The position numbers and the translations under genes are program-made. From Pseudoxanthomonas sangjuensis (lineage in GTDB: Bacteria; Pseudomonadota; Gammaproteobacteria; Xanthomonadales; Xanthomonadaceae), in contig NZ_PDWR01000001.1 in NCBI RefSeq assembly GCF_010211755.1, positions 124,001 through 188,000 on the forward strand: DNA of 64,000 bases. Reading direction: 5' to 3'. The first letter of the stretch is position 1, and the number at the start of each line of letters is the position of its first letter. The notes under the pieces were generated by a model, which saw nothing but the letters and a program-made list of their open reading frames with translations, did no database searches and had not been told where the DNA came from. Below are positions 26,100-35,280 of this stretch, in pieces.

Positions 26100-27722
26100 A
26101 TGAAGCGGGTCGCGTTCGTGTTGTTCCTCGCGTTGACCTTCGGCGCCTGCAAGCGCGAGCCGGAACAGCCGCAGCCGGCGCCGGCACCCGCGCCCGCACC
26201 GGGGACGGAGGCGCCGGCGAAGGTCGAGCCCGCCAAGCCGGGGCGGCCGGTGAAGCCCGAACTGCCGCCGCTGTTCCGCGACATTGAGCGGCGCACGTTC
26301 CAGTTCTTCTGGGACACCACCAACGAGAACAACGGGCTGACGCCGGACCGCTATCCGTCGCGGCCGTTCGCCAGCATCGCCTCGGTCGGCTTCGCCCTGA
26401 CCGCATACCCGATCGGCATCGAGAACGGCTGGGTCAGCCGCACCCAGGCCGTGGACCGCACGCTGACCACGCTGCAGTTCTTCCGCGACGCGCCGATGGG
26501 GCCGCAACGCGAAGGCAAGGCCGGTTACAAGGGCTTCTACTACCACTTCCTCGACATGCGGGACGGGGTGCGCTGGGGCAAGTGGGTCGAACTGTCCAGC
26601 GTCGACACCACGCTGCTGATGATGGGCGTGCTGTTCGCGCAGTCGTACTACAGCGGCGACGATCCGCGCGAAAAACAGATCCGCGAGATCGCCGAGCAGA
26701 TCTACCGGCGCGTCGACTGGGCCTGGATGCAGCGCAACGCGCCGCTGGTGTCGATGGGCTGGTTCCCGGAAAGCGGCTTCATCCGCAACGACTGGCGCGG
26801 CTACAACGAGGCGATGATGGTGTACGTGCTGGGGCTCGGTTCGCCGACGCACCCGCTAGGCGCGGACGCGTGGGAAGTGTGGACGCGCAGCTACGGCGAA
26901 TCGTGGGGCGTGTACCAGGGCCAGGAATACCTGTCCTTCGCGCCGCTGTTCGGCCACCAGTACAGCCACGTGTGGATCGATTTCCGCGACATCCAGGACG
27001 TGTGGATGCGCGAGCGCGGTCTCGACTATTTCCTCAACAGCCGCCGCGCGGTGCTGGCGCAGCGCGAGTACGCCATCGCCAACCCGATGAAGTGGAAGGA
27101 CTACGGCGAGAACGTCTGGGGACTGACCGCCAGCGATGGCCCGCAGTACACGCAGCAGGAATACCGCGGCGAACAGCGCACGTTCCGCGGGTATTCCGCG
27201 CGCGGCGCCGGCCTGTACGATGCCTTCGACGACGGCACCCTGGCGCCGACCGCGGCGATCGCCTCGCTGCCGTTCGCGCCGGAAGTGGTGATCCCGGCGA
27301 CCGAGGAAATGCACAAGCGCTACGGCGAATTCCTGTACTCCAGCTACGGCTTCCTCGACGCCTTCAACCCCAGCTTCGAGTACGACATCCCGCTGAAGCG
27401 CGGGCGCATCGTGCCGGGCCGCGGTTGGGTGGCCTCCGACTACATCGGCATCGACCAGGGGCCGATCCTGGCGATGATCGCCAACTATCGCAACGACTTC
27501 GTCTGGGACGTGATGAAGCGCAATCCGCACATCCGCCGCGGGCTGGAACGCGCCGGCTTCACCGGCGGCTGGCTGTCGCCCGAGGAGGAGGATGCGGGGA
27601 AGAAGGAAGCCGACGCCAGGGCGGCGGAGGCCCGCGAGATCGGCATCGCCGAGTCGCGCGCGATCAGCGCCGAAGCGAAGACGCAGCAACGGGAAAGCCC
27701 GGCGCCGGCGCAGCCGAAGTAG
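26100..27722 (+). CDS. GH144-type glucanase (glucoamylase-like) lipoprotein
   Basis: A 540-residue protein with a lipoprotein signal (MKRVAFVLFLALTFGAC, Cys17), a Pro/Ala-rich linker of about 35 residues, then an (alpha/alpha)6-type glucoamylase-like domain (PF10091). Visible blocks are RRTFQFFWDTTNENNGLTPDRYP, MGWFPESGFIRNDWRGYNEAMM and SYGFLDAFNPSF. Characterised GH144 enzymes are endo-beta-1,2-glucanases. The last 50 residues are an Ala/Glu/Lys tail. ATG 26100 is chosen because it begins the lipoprotein signal; an upstream ATG at 26043 is possible and neither has a strong SD. It is probably held on a membrane facing the periplasm or cell surface. Confidence 0.85.
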   Translation: MKRVAFVLFLALTFGACKREPEQPQPAPAPAPAPGTEAPAKVEPAKPGRPVKPELPPLFRDIERRTFQFFWDTTNENNGLTPDRYPSRPFASIASVGFALTAYPIGIENGWVSRTQAVDRTLTTLQFFRDAPMGPQREGKAGYKGFYYHFLDMRDGVRWGKWVELSSVDTTLLMMGVLFAQSYYSGDDPREKQIREIAEQIYRRVDWAWMQRNAPLVSMGWFPESGFIRNDWRGYNEAMMVYVLGLGSPTHPLGADAWEVWTRSYGESWGVYQGQEYLSFAPLFGHQYSHVWIDFRDIQDVWMRERGLDYFLNSRRAVLAQREYAIANPMKWKDYGENVWGLTASDGPQYTQQEYRGEQRTFRGYSARGAGLYDAFDDGTLAPTAAIASLPFAPEVVIPATEEMHKRYGEFLYSSYGFLDAFNPSFEYDIPLKRGRIVPGRGWVASDYIGIDQGPILAMIANYRNDFVWDVMKRNPHIRRGLERAGFTGGWLSPEEEDAGKKEADARAAEAREIGIAESRAISAEAKTQQRESPAPAQPK

Positions 27723-27731
27723 ACTGGGCCG

Positions 27732-29117
27732 ATGGACGCGACCGCGCGCATCGCCGCATGGGCCCGGGCCGGACTGGCGGCCGGCCTGCTCTCGCTCGCG
27801 GCCTGCGGCGGCGCGCGCGACGGCCGCGAGAAGGTCGTGTTCTGGGCGATGGGCCGCGAGGCCGAGGTCGTTTCCGGATTGGTCGCGGACTTCGAGCGCG
27901 AGAACCCCGGCATCGCGGTCGACCTGCAGCACATCCCGTGGACCGCCGCGCACGAGAAGCTGCTGACCGCCTACGCCGCCGGCGCGCTGCCCGACCTGTG
28001 CCAGCTCGGCAACACCTGGATCCCGGAATTCGCCGCGCTCGATGCGCTGCAGCCGTTGCAGGGATACGTCGGCGCCTCGCCGGTGGTGCGGCGCGACGAC
28101 TATTTCCCCGGCGTGTGGGACGCGGTCGTGGTCGACGGCCGACTGCTCGGCGTGCCGTGGTACGTGGACACGCGCCTGCTGTTCTACCGCAAGGACATCC
28201 TGCGCGAGGCCGGCGTGGCGTTGCCGATCCGCACCTGGGACGAGTGGAACGCGGCCATGGCGAAGGTCAAGGCGCACGTCGGCCCGCGGCGCTATGCGAT
28301 CCTGCTGCCGGTCAACGAATTCGAACAGCCGCTGTCGCTGGGCCTGCAGACCGGCGATCCGTTGCTGCGCGAGCACGATACGCGCGGCAATTTCTCCTCG
28401 CCGGGCTTTCGCCGGGCGCTCGGCTTCTACGCCAACGTGTTCGCGCAGGGCTGGGCGCCGAAGGTGTCGGAGACGCAGGTTTCCAACGTCTGGGACGAAT
28501 TCTTCAAGGGCAACCACGCCTTCTACCTGTCCGGACCCTGGAACATCCGCGAATTCCGCCAGCGCGCACCGGCGGAACTCGCGGACCAATGGTCGACGAT
28601 GCCGCTGCCGGGGCCGGACGGTCCGGGCGCGGGCATCGCCGGCGGCTCGAGCCTGGTCATCGCGAAAACCTCGAAGCACCCGCAGGCGGCGTGGAAGCTG
28701 GCCGAATACCTGTCGCGGCCGGAAGTGCAGCGGCGATTCCACGCGCTGATCGGCGACCTGCCGCCGCGACGCAGTGCGTGGCAATCGCCGCAACTGGCCG
28801 GCGACGAGTACGCGCGCGCCTTCCGCGACCAACTGGAACGCGCGGTGCCGCCGCCGAAGGTGCTGGAGTGGGAGCGCATCGCGCAGGAGCTGCGCCTGGC
28901 CACCGAGCGCGTGGTGCGCGGCGGCGAAAGCCAGGACGCCGCCGTCGCCGAGCTCGACGCACGGGTCGACGCGATCCTGGAAAAGCGCCGCTGGATGTAC
29001 CGGACGGGACGAATCCCGACGAAGCCGGGGCCGGAGTCGCCGGGTGCTTCCCCTTCGCCCCTCGCGGCAGCGGATGCCCCGATGCGGCAGGTATCGAACG
29101 GGACCGTACGTCGATGA
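27732..29117 (+). CDS. ABC sugar transporter substrate-binding lipoprotein
   Basis: A 461-residue family-1 extracellular solute-binding protein. The signal ends in a lipobox, LAAC, near residue 24. The body begins KVVFWAMGREAEVVSGLVADFE and carries the ligand-binding segments LPDLCQLGNTWIPEF and GGSSLVIAKTSKHPQAAW. It starts 9 bases after the glucanase stop, and its own TGA overlaps the next ATG. It binds oligosaccharide in the periplasm for the two permeases that follow. The C-terminal 35 residues are a Pro/Ala/Ser-rich extension without obvious purpose. Confidence 0.92.
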   Translation: MDATARIAAWARAGLAAGLLSLAACGGARDGREKVVFWAMGREAEVVSGLVADFERENPGIAVDLQHIPWTAAHEKLLTAYAAGALPDLCQLGNTWIPEFAALDALQPLQGYVGASPVVRRDDYFPGVWDAVVVDGRLLGVPWYVDTRLLFYRKDILREAGVALPIRTWDEWNAAMAKVKAHVGPRRYAILLPVNEFEQPLSLGLQTGDPLLREHDTRGNFSSPGFRRALGFYANVFAQGWAPKVSETQVSNVWDEFFKGNHAFYLSGPWNIREFRQRAPAELADQWSTMPLPGPDGPGAGIAGGSSLVIAKTSKHPQAAWKLAEYLSRPEVQRRFHALIGDLPPRRSAWQSPQLAGDEYARAFRDQLERAVPPPKVLEWERIAQELRLATERVVRGGESQDAAVAELDARVDAILEKRRWMYRTGRIPTKPGPESPGASPSPLAAADAPMRQVSNGTVRR

Positions 29118-29995
29118 GGCGCGTACCGCTCGCCGCCTGGGTCTTCGCCGGTCCCGCGCTGGCCGTGATCGGCGTGTTCTTCGTGCTGCCGGTGCTGGCC
29201 GCACTGGCGCTCAGCCTGACCGACTTCGACCTGTATGCGCTGGCCGACGCGCGCAACCTGCGCTTCGTCGCCTTCGGCAACTACTTCGACTTGCTGCGCA
29301 CGCCGCTGTTCTGGAAGGCGCTGTGGAACACGACGTACTTCGTCGTCGTCGGCGTGCCGCTGTCGATCGCGGTGTCGCTGGGCGCGGCGTTGCTGCTGGA
29401 TTCGCCGCTGGCGAGATTGAAGCCGCTGTTCCGCACCGCGCTGTTCGCCCCGGTGGTGACCACGCTGGTCGCGGTGGCGGTGATCTGGCGCTACCTGTTC
29501 CACACCGAATACGGGCTGGTGAACTGGGCGCTGGGCTGGCTCGGCATCGCGCCGGTGGACTGGCTCGGCGATCCGCGCTGGGCGATGCCGACGATCATCC
29601 TGTTCGCGGTGTGGAAGAGCTTCGGCTACAACATGGTGATCCTGCTCGCCGGCCTGCAGGCGATACCGCCGGAGCTGTACGAGGCCGCGCGCATCGACGG
29701 CGCCGGCCGCTGGCGCCAGTTCCGCCACGTCACCCTGCCGATGCTGGGCCCGGTGCTGCTGCTGGTCGCGGTGATCACCGTGTCCGGCTACTTCCAGCTG
29801 TTCGCCGAGCCGTACGTGATGACCCGCGGCGATCCGCTGCAGAGCACGGTCAGCGTGCTGTACTTCATGTTCGAGGAGGGCTTCAAGTGGTGGAACCTGG
29901 GCCGCGCCTCGGCGGTGGCGTTGCTGCTGTTCGCGATCGTCGTCGCGGTGACCACGCTGATGCTGCGCCTGGGCCGCAGGAAGGGGCTGGTATGA
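29114..29995 (+). CDS. ABC sugar transporter permease (MalF/UgpA type)
   Basis: A 293-residue permease with six predicted membrane spans. The EAA cytoplasmic loop that docks the ATPase is EAARIDGAGRWRQFRHVTLPML (about residues 190-211), with the conserved Gly. It starts at the ATGA overlap with the binding protein and ends overlapping the second permease. No ATPase gene follows; ugpC at 37905 is the probable partner. Confidence 0.93.
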   Translation: MRRVPLAAWVFAGPALAVIGVFFVLPVLAALALSLTDFDLYALADARNLRFVAFGNYFDLLRTPLFWKALWNTTYFVVVGVPLSIAVSLGAALLLDSPLARLKPLFRTALFAPVVTTLVAVAVIWRYLFHTEYGLVNWALGWLGIAPVDWLGDPRWAMPTIILFAVWKSFGYNMVILLAGLQAIPPELYEAARIDGAGRWRQFRHVTLPMLGPVLLLVAVITVSGYFQLFAEPYVMTRGDPLQSTVSVLYFMFEEGFKWWNLGRASAVALLLFAIVVAVTTLMLRLGRRKGLV

Positions 29996-30828
29996 GCCGC
30001 CGCGTCGGCGAACCGCGCGCGCAGGCGCTGTGGGTCAACGGCGCGCTGTTGCTGCTGGCGCTGCTGAGCCTGGCGCCGCTGCTATGGATGCTGTCGGTGT
30101 CGCTGATGCCGCGCGGCGGGGCCAGCCATTTCCCGCCGCCGCTGCTGCCGTCGGCGGCGACGCTGGAGAACTACCGCGAACTGTTCGCCCGCACCGGCAT
30201 GGCGCGCAACTTCGGCAACAGCCTGCTGGCTTCGCTGGCGATCACCTTCGGCTCGCTGCTGCTCAACACGCTGGCCGGCTACGCCTTCGCCAAGCTGCGC
30301 TTCGCCGGGCGCGAGCGCATCTTCCGCATGTTGCTGGCCGCGCTGGTGCTGCCGGCGCAGCTGGCGATGCTGCCGCTGTTCCTGCTGATGAAGCAACTGC
30401 ACCTGGTCAACAGCCTCGGCGGCGTGATCGTGCCGGCGCTGGCCACGGTGTTCGGCATCTTCCTGGTGCGGCAATACGCGCGCAGCATCCCCGACGAACT
30501 GCTCGAGGCCGCGCGCATCGACGGGGCGGGGGAGTGGCGGATCTTCCTGCGCATCGTGCTGCCGATGCTGCGCCCGGTGCTGGCGACGCTGGCGGTGTTC
30601 ACCTTCATGGCGGCGTGGAACGACTTCATGTGGCCGCTGATCGTGCTGACCGGGCAGGAGAACTACACGCTGCCGGTGGCACTGGCTTCGCTGTCGCGCG
30701 AGCACATCATGGACGTGGAACTGATGATGGCCGGTGCGGTGGTCACCGTGCTGCCCGTGCTGCTGCTGTTCCTGCTGCTGCAGCGGCATTACGTGCAGGG
30801 CCTGACGCTGGGCGGGGTCAAGGGTTGA
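29992..30828 (+). CDS. ABC sugar transporter permease (MalG/UgpE type)
   Basis: A 278-residue inner-membrane permease with six spans. The EAA loop EAARIDGAGEWRIFLRIVLPML (about residues 169-190) and the conserved AWNDFMWPLIVL region are present. It is coupled by ATGA overlap to the first permease and completes the membrane channel. Last gene of the rightward glucan operon. Confidence 0.93.
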   Translation: MSRRVGEPRAQALWVNGALLLLALLSLAPLLWMLSVSLMPRGGASHFPPPLLPSAATLENYRELFARTGMARNFGNSLLASLAITFGSLLLNTLAGYAFAKLRFAGRERIFRMLLAALVLPAQLAMLPLFLLMKQLHLVNSLGGVIVPALATVFGIFLVRQYARSIPDELLEAARIDGAGEWRIFLRIVLPMLRPVLATLAVFTFMAAWNDFMWPLIVLTGQENYTLPVALASLSREHIMDVELMMAGAVVTVLPVLLLFLLLQRHYVQGLTLGGVKG

Positions 30829-30844
30829 GCGACGCCGGCGCGGC

Positions 30845-31237
30845 CTATTCCTCGAAGCGGCCCGTGGCGTCGCGGTCGCGCTCGTATCGCCGCTCGAGCG
30901 GAAACGGCGGCAGCCAGGATTCGCGGCGGACGGTCCACAGTTCGTAGGTCGGCAGCAACTGGTCCGGGGCGTCCAGCGACCCGAGGTTCACTTCGATTTC
31001 GTCCCCGCTGCGTGCGAAGATGGGCGAGCCGCAGCGGGGACAGAAGAACCGCCCGGCGTAGTCGCGCGTTTCGCCGTCGATCGCCACCGCGTCTTCAGGG
31101 AAGATCGCGGAAGCGTGGAAAAGGGCCCCATGATGCTTGCGGCAGTCGAGACAATGGCAAAGGCCGACCCGGTACGGGCGTCCCGAGGCCACGATCCGGA
31201 CGTTGCCGCACAGGCAGCCGCCGGTGAAACGGTCCAT
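30845..31237 (-). CDS. GFA/CENP-V-family zinc protein
   Basis: A 130-residue member of the GFA (glutathione-dependent formaldehyde-activating enzyme-like) family. The structural and catalytic zinc cysteines are complete: GGCLCGNVR, CHCLDCRKHHG and FFCPRCGSPIF. Most bacterial members have no proven substrate. ATG 31237 is chosen because it starts the family consensus (FTGGCLCG). It is convergent with the ABC permease gene, with only 16 bases between stops. Confidence 0.9.
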   Translation of the reverse strand: MDRFTGGCLCGNVRIVASGRPYRVGLCHCLDCRKHHGALFHASAIFPEDAVAIDGETRDYAGRFFCPRCGSPIFARSGDEIEVNLGSLDAPDQLLPTYELWTVRRESWLPPFPLERRYERDRDATGRFEE

Positions 31238-31324
31238 GCTGCGCCTCCTCCGGAAGCAGGGGGGCGGCATGTTTACAACGAACCGCGCCGTCGGCGCAAT
31301 TGCCCGCCGGTGGGTTGAACTCGC

Positions 31325-32014
31325 ATGCGTCGCGCTTCGTTGCCGTTGTGGCTGGTTCCGCTGACCATCGGCTGCACGCTGCTGGTCGCCGCCCACCTCG
31401 CCTGGTGGTTGTCGATCCGCGGCGGTTACATCGAAGCCTGCAATCCGTACTGGCACGGCTGCACGTCGATCAGCCGCGCCGCGCGCCACGGGCTCGGCAA
31501 CTACCTGTTCCGCCTGCTGATGTTGCCGAACGCGCTGCTGCTGGCGATCCACTGGTGGCTATGCCGGCACTGGCTGCGCGGGACGGGGGGCGAACGCGAC
31601 GCGGCCGGCGCCAGGCTGCTGGCGATCGGGCTGGTCTCGGCGCACGCGCTGGCGGTCTATGTCGCCTTCCTCGGCACGCAGGGGCATGTTTACGCCTTCA
31701 TGCGCAGCTATGGCGTGGTCCTGTACTTCGGCTTCGGCTACCTGGCCCAGCTGGTGTTCGTGTACCTGGCGGGCAAGCGCGGCCGCCTGCCGCCGGGGAT
31801 GACGCTGGCGATGAAGGCGCTGTGCGGGCTGATGCTCGCGCTGGGCCTTTTCAAGCTGGGTTGCGACCTGCTGGTCGACGACGAGCAAGCGAAGGACCGC
31901 ATCGCCGACGCGGTGGAATGGCAACTCGGCCTGCTGCTGGCCGGCTGGTACCTGTTGCAGGCGTGGGCGTGGCGGGGCGAGCGGGTGTTGCTGGAATTCG
32001 CCGGCAGGGATTAG
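31325..32014 (+). CDS. Hypothetical multi-spanning membrane protein
   Basis: A 229-residue integral membrane protein with about six hydrophobic spans. The first loop reads IEACNPYWHGCTSISRAARHG, reminiscent of the Frag1/DRAM/Sfk1 family, but I cannot confirm this by eye. It has no signal peptide beyond the first span. The stop overlaps the eda stop end to end. It does not obviously belong to the sugar pathway on either side. Confidence 0.7.
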   Translation: MRRASLPLWLVPLTIGCTLLVAAHLAWWLSIRGGYIEACNPYWHGCTSISRAARHGLGNYLFRLLMLPNALLLAIHWWLCRHWLRGTGGERDAAGARLLAIGLVSAHALAVYVAFLGTQGHVYAFMRSYGVVLYFGFGYLAQLVFVYLAGKRGRLPPGMTLAMKALCGLMLALGLFKLGCDLLVDDEQAKDRIADAVEWQLGLLLAGWYLLQAWAWRGERVLLEFAGRD

Positions 32015-32682
32015 CCGCGCGCCTTGCGCACAATCTCCGCGGCCTGCGCCGAAGCCGCTTCGACCTTGTCCCACTCGCCGGCTTCGATCCACTTCAGATT
32101 GACCATCCACGAACCGCCGATGCAGACCACGTTCGGCTGCGCCAGAAATTCGCCGGCGTTGTCGGCGTTGATGCCGCCGGTGGGGCACAGCTTCAGGTCC
32201 GGCAGCGGCGCGGCAAGGCCCTTGAGCATGTTCATGCCGCCGGCGGCGTTGGCCGGGAACAGCTTGCAGGTGCGGAAGCCCAGTTCCATCAGCGACAGGA
32301 ATTCGGTCGGCGTGGCGCCGCCCGGAACCACCGGCACCGGCGCCTGCGCCAGCAGCTTCGCCATCGAAGGCGAGGTGCCGGGAGTGACGAGGAAGTCGGC
32401 CCCGGCCTCGACGCATTCGTCGACCTGCTTCGGCGCGACCACGGTGCCCATGCCGATCCTGATGTCCGGCAGCTCCTGCTTGAGCATGCGCAGCGCGTCC
32501 ATCGCCACCGGCGTGCGCAGGGTCAGCTCGATCGCGGGCAGGCCGCCGCGCAGCAGGGCGGCGCAGGTCTGGCGCGCCTGTTCCAGCGTATGGATGGTGA
32601 CCACGGGCAGGATGCCCGCGGCGCGCAGCAGTTGTTCGGCCTGGTTCTGGCGTTCGGCGATGGTCGGGTGCGTCGTGGTCAT
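32011..32682 (-). CDS. eda: 2-keto-3-deoxy-6-phosphogluconate aldolase
   Basis: Splits KDPG into pyruvate and glyceraldehyde-3-phosphate, the last Entner-Doudoroff step. The Schiff-base lysine is in FRTCKLFPANAAGG. The other class I signatures are IELTLRTP (catalytic Glu and substrate Arg) and the phosphate loop CPTGGINADNAGEFLA. Its 223 residues compare with 213 in E. coli. It starts 6 bases after the edd stop. Confidence 0.96.
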   Translation of the reverse strand: MTTTHPTIAERQNQAEQLLRAAGILPVVTIHTLEQARQTCAALLRGGLPAIELTLRTPVAMDALRMLKQELPDIRIGMGTVVAPKQVDECVEAGADFLVTPGTSPSMAKLLAQAPVPVVPGGATPTEFLSLMELGFRTCKLFPANAAGGMNMLKGLAAPLPDLKLCPTGGINADNAGEFLAQPNVVCIGGSWMVNLKWIEAGEWDKVEAASAQAAEIVRKARG

Positions 32683-32688
32683 GGGTGG

Positions 32689-34614
32689 TCAGGCGTCGGT
32701 GGTTTCGTGCGGCGCTTTCGCGGCGTCCGCGTCGTGGCCGAGTTCGTATTCGGCGTCGTATTCCCAGTCGCCTTCCGGCGACGGCGGGCCACAGGAAATC
32801 GACAGCGCGCCCTGGTCGGCGGGCGCGACCATGCGCCGGTTGAAGGCGAACAGGTTGCGGCCCAGGTCGAACGGCGCCGGCGCGGTGTTCGACGCGATGC
32901 CGCGCTGCGCCCATTCGCCGGCGTCGACCAGCGCCTCGAGCACGCCGGCCTCGGCGTCGAGGCGGATCAGGTCGCCTTCGCGCAGCTTGCCGATCGGACC
33001 GCCGCTGCTGGCTTCCGGGGTCAGGTGGATCGCGGCGGGGAACTTGCCCGAGGCGCCGGACAGGCGGCCGTCGGTGACCAGCGCGACGCGCCGGCCCTGG
33101 TTCTGCAGCAGGCCCAGCAGCGGCGCCAGCGAATGCAGTTCCGGCATGCCGTTGGCACGCGGGCCCTGGTAGCGGACCACGGCGACGAAATCCTGCGGCA
33201 GCGCGCCGGCGGCATGCAGCTTGTTCAGCGCGCGCGGGTCGTCGACGACGACGGCGGGTGCCTCGATGCTGCGGTGCTCCGGCTTCACCGCCGAGATCTT
33301 GATCAGCGAACGGCCCAGGTTGCCGCGCAGCAGGCGCAGGCCGCCCTGCGCTTCGAACGGCTGCGCGACCGGGCGCACCACGTCGGGGTCGGCGCTGTGC
33401 GCGATGCCCGGCGCGTAATCCAGCTTGCCGTCGTGCAGGCGCGGCTCGTCGCAGAATGCGCGCATGCCGCCGGGCACGATGGTCGGCAGGTCGTGCATCA
33501 GTCCCGCATCGAGCAGTTCGCGGAACACGAACGCGGTGCCGCCGGCCGCGGCGAAGCGGTTCACGTCGGCGTCGCCGTTCGGATAGACGCGCGCCAGCAG
33601 CGGCACGGTCCGCGAGATCTGGTCGATGTCGTCCCAGGTCAGCACCAGGCCGGCCGCGCGCGCGACCGCGACCCAGTGGATGGTGTGGTTGGTCGAACCG
33701 CCGGTCGCCATCAGCGCGGCGATCGCGTTGACGATCGCGCGCTCGTCGACCAGGTGGCCGACCGGACGGTAGTCTTCGCCGAGCGCGGTGATGCGCAGCG
33801 CGCGTTCGGCCGAGGCGCGGGTCAGCGCCTCGCGCAGCGGCTGCTCCGGGTTGACGAAGCTGGTCCCCGGCAGTTGCAGGCCCATCGCCTCCAGCAGCAC
33901 CTGGTTCGAGTTGGCGGTGCCGTAGAAGGTGCAGGTGCCGGCGCTGTGGTAGCTGGCCGATTCGGACTCCAGCAGTTCCTCGCGGGTGGCCTGGCCGGCG
34001 GCGTAGCGTTCGCGCACTTCGGCCTTCTGCTTGTTCGGAATGCCCGGCGTCATCGGCCCGGCCGGCACGAACACCGCCGGCAGGGGGCCGAAGGCGAGGG
34101 CGCCGATCAGCAGGCCCGGCACGATCTTGTCGCACACGCCCAGGTACAGCGCGGCGTCGAACATGTCGTGGCTCAGCGAAACCGCCGTGGCCTGCGCGAT
34201 CACGTCGCGCGAGAACAGCGACAGTTCCATGCCCGGGCGGCCCTGGGTGACGCCGTCGCACATCGCCGGCACGCCGCCGGCGACCTGCGCGGTGGCGCCG
34301 AGCGCGCGCGCGGTGTCGCGGATCAGCTGCGGGTAATGCTCGAACGGCTGGTGCGCCGACAGCATGTCGTTGTAGGCGGTGACGATGCCCAGGTTCGGCG
34401 TGGCGTCGCCGCGCAGGCGCTGCTTGTCGGTCGGCCCGCAGGCGGCGAAGCCGTGGGCCAGGTTGCCGCAGCCGAGGCGGCCGCGGTGCGGGCCGTCGCG
34501 CCAGGCGCTGTCGATGCCTTGCAGGTAGGCGCCGCGCAGATTGGCGCTGCGCCGGCGGATGCGCTCGGTGACGGCTTCGATGGCGGGATGGATGGACGCG
34601 GGATGCGGGCTCAT
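32689..34614 (-). CDS. edd: 6-phosphogluconate dehydratase
   Basis: Dehydrates 6-phosphogluconate to KDPG, using an iron-sulfur cluster. Cluster cysteines are visible in GNLAHGFAACGPTDK, AMCDGVTQGRPGMELSLFSRD and AGTCTFYGTANSNQ. The ILVD/EDD C-terminal domain has the TDGRLSGASGKFPAAIHLTPEA block. 641 residues (E. coli 603), with the extra length in an acidic tail (DWEYDAEYELGHDAD). ATG 34614 begins the normal N terminus (MSPHPASIHPAIEAVTERI). Confidence 0.96.
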   Translation of the reverse strand: MSPHPASIHPAIEAVTERIRRRSANLRGAYLQGIDSAWRDGPHRGRLGCGNLAHGFAACGPTDKQRLRGDATPNLGIVTAYNDMLSAHQPFEHYPQLIRDTARALGATAQVAGGVPAMCDGVTQGRPGMELSLFSRDVIAQATAVSLSHDMFDAALYLGVCDKIVPGLLIGALAFGPLPAVFVPAGPMTPGIPNKQKAEVRERYAAGQATREELLESESASYHSAGTCTFYGTANSNQVLLEAMGLQLPGTSFVNPEQPLREALTRASAERALRITALGEDYRPVGHLVDERAIVNAIAALMATGGSTNHTIHWVAVARAAGLVLTWDDIDQISRTVPLLARVYPNGDADVNRFAAAGGTAFVFRELLDAGLMHDLPTIVPGGMRAFCDEPRLHDGKLDYAPGIAHSADPDVVRPVAQPFEAQGGLRLLRGNLGRSLIKISAVKPEHRSIEAPAVVVDDPRALNKLHAAGALPQDFVAVVRYQGPRANGMPELHSLAPLLGLLQNQGRRVALVTDGRLSGASGKFPAAIHLTPEASSGGPIGKLREGDLIRLDAEAGVLEALVDAGEWAQRGIASNTAPAPFDLGRNLFAFNRRMVAPADQGALSISCGPPSPEGDWEYDAEYELGHDADAAKAPHETTDA

Positions 34615-34721
34615 GGCGAAGGCTGTGCAGCGGGGTCTGCAATTGTGCGCCTGTCGTGGAGCCAACGGAAGAAGTGGAATTCCATAGGTCTGACAGTGGT
34701 ATTGCGATTGGTGCCGTCAGC

Positions 34722-35210
34722 TCACGGGACACGCGTGAAATGGTTCGTGCGCAGCACCGGTTTTCCGTCGCGGTCGAAGTAGGCGACGGTCTCGATCATC
34801 GTCGTGCCGTCCGCGGCAACGGTGTAGATGCGCGTCGAGGCCGGGATCCCGCCCTTGCCGAGGTGCATGACCAGGACGTTGGGCGCGGGCAGCTGCAGCG
34901 CGAAGATGTCGGCCTCGTCGCTTTCGCGGACCGGTACGGGCGCGCCGTCGAGCGCGGCGGTTCCTTCGGAGTGCCTTTTCGTCCCGTCGTTCCCGGCGAT
35001 GTCGACCTGCGCCTCCCAGTTCCCGCCGCCGACATCGCGGAAGGTGATCACGACGCTCTTCGGCCGCGCCTCCGGCGGAACCGGCAGGCGGGAGACATCG
35101 ACGGACCAGCTGCCGAGCAGGGGAGAGACGGCAACCGGTTGCGCAGCAGCGGCCGGAGCTAGGCGGGTCATGCCTGCAAGCAGCAGCATCGTTGCGAAAA
35201 TCGCCTTCAT
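34722..35210 (-). CDS. Exported hypothetical protein in the glk-edd operon
   Basis: A 162-residue protein with a clear signal peptide (about 1-23, ending APAAAAQ). The mature part begins with SPLLGSWSVDVSRLPVPPEARP, followed by alternating strands, as in small lipocalin-like or beta-barrel periplasmic proteins. It has no cysteine and I recognise no family. It lies 70 bases after glk and 107 before edd on the same strand, so it is probably cotranscribed with sugar-catabolic genes despite being exported. Confidence 0.7.
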   Translation of the reverse strand: MKAIFATMLLLAGMTRLAPAAAAQPVAVSPLLGSWSVDVSRLPVPPEARPKSVVITFRDVGGGNWEAQVDIAGNDGTKRHSEGTAALDGAPVPVRESDEADIFALQLPAPNVLVMHLGKGGIPASTRIYTVAADGTTMIETVAYFDRDGKPVLRTNHFTRVP

Positions 35211-35280
35211 GCGAACCTCCCGATGAATCGCCGGCGGCGGGATGCGATGCGGCCGCGGGCGGCGAAGCCCGCCGTCGCGG

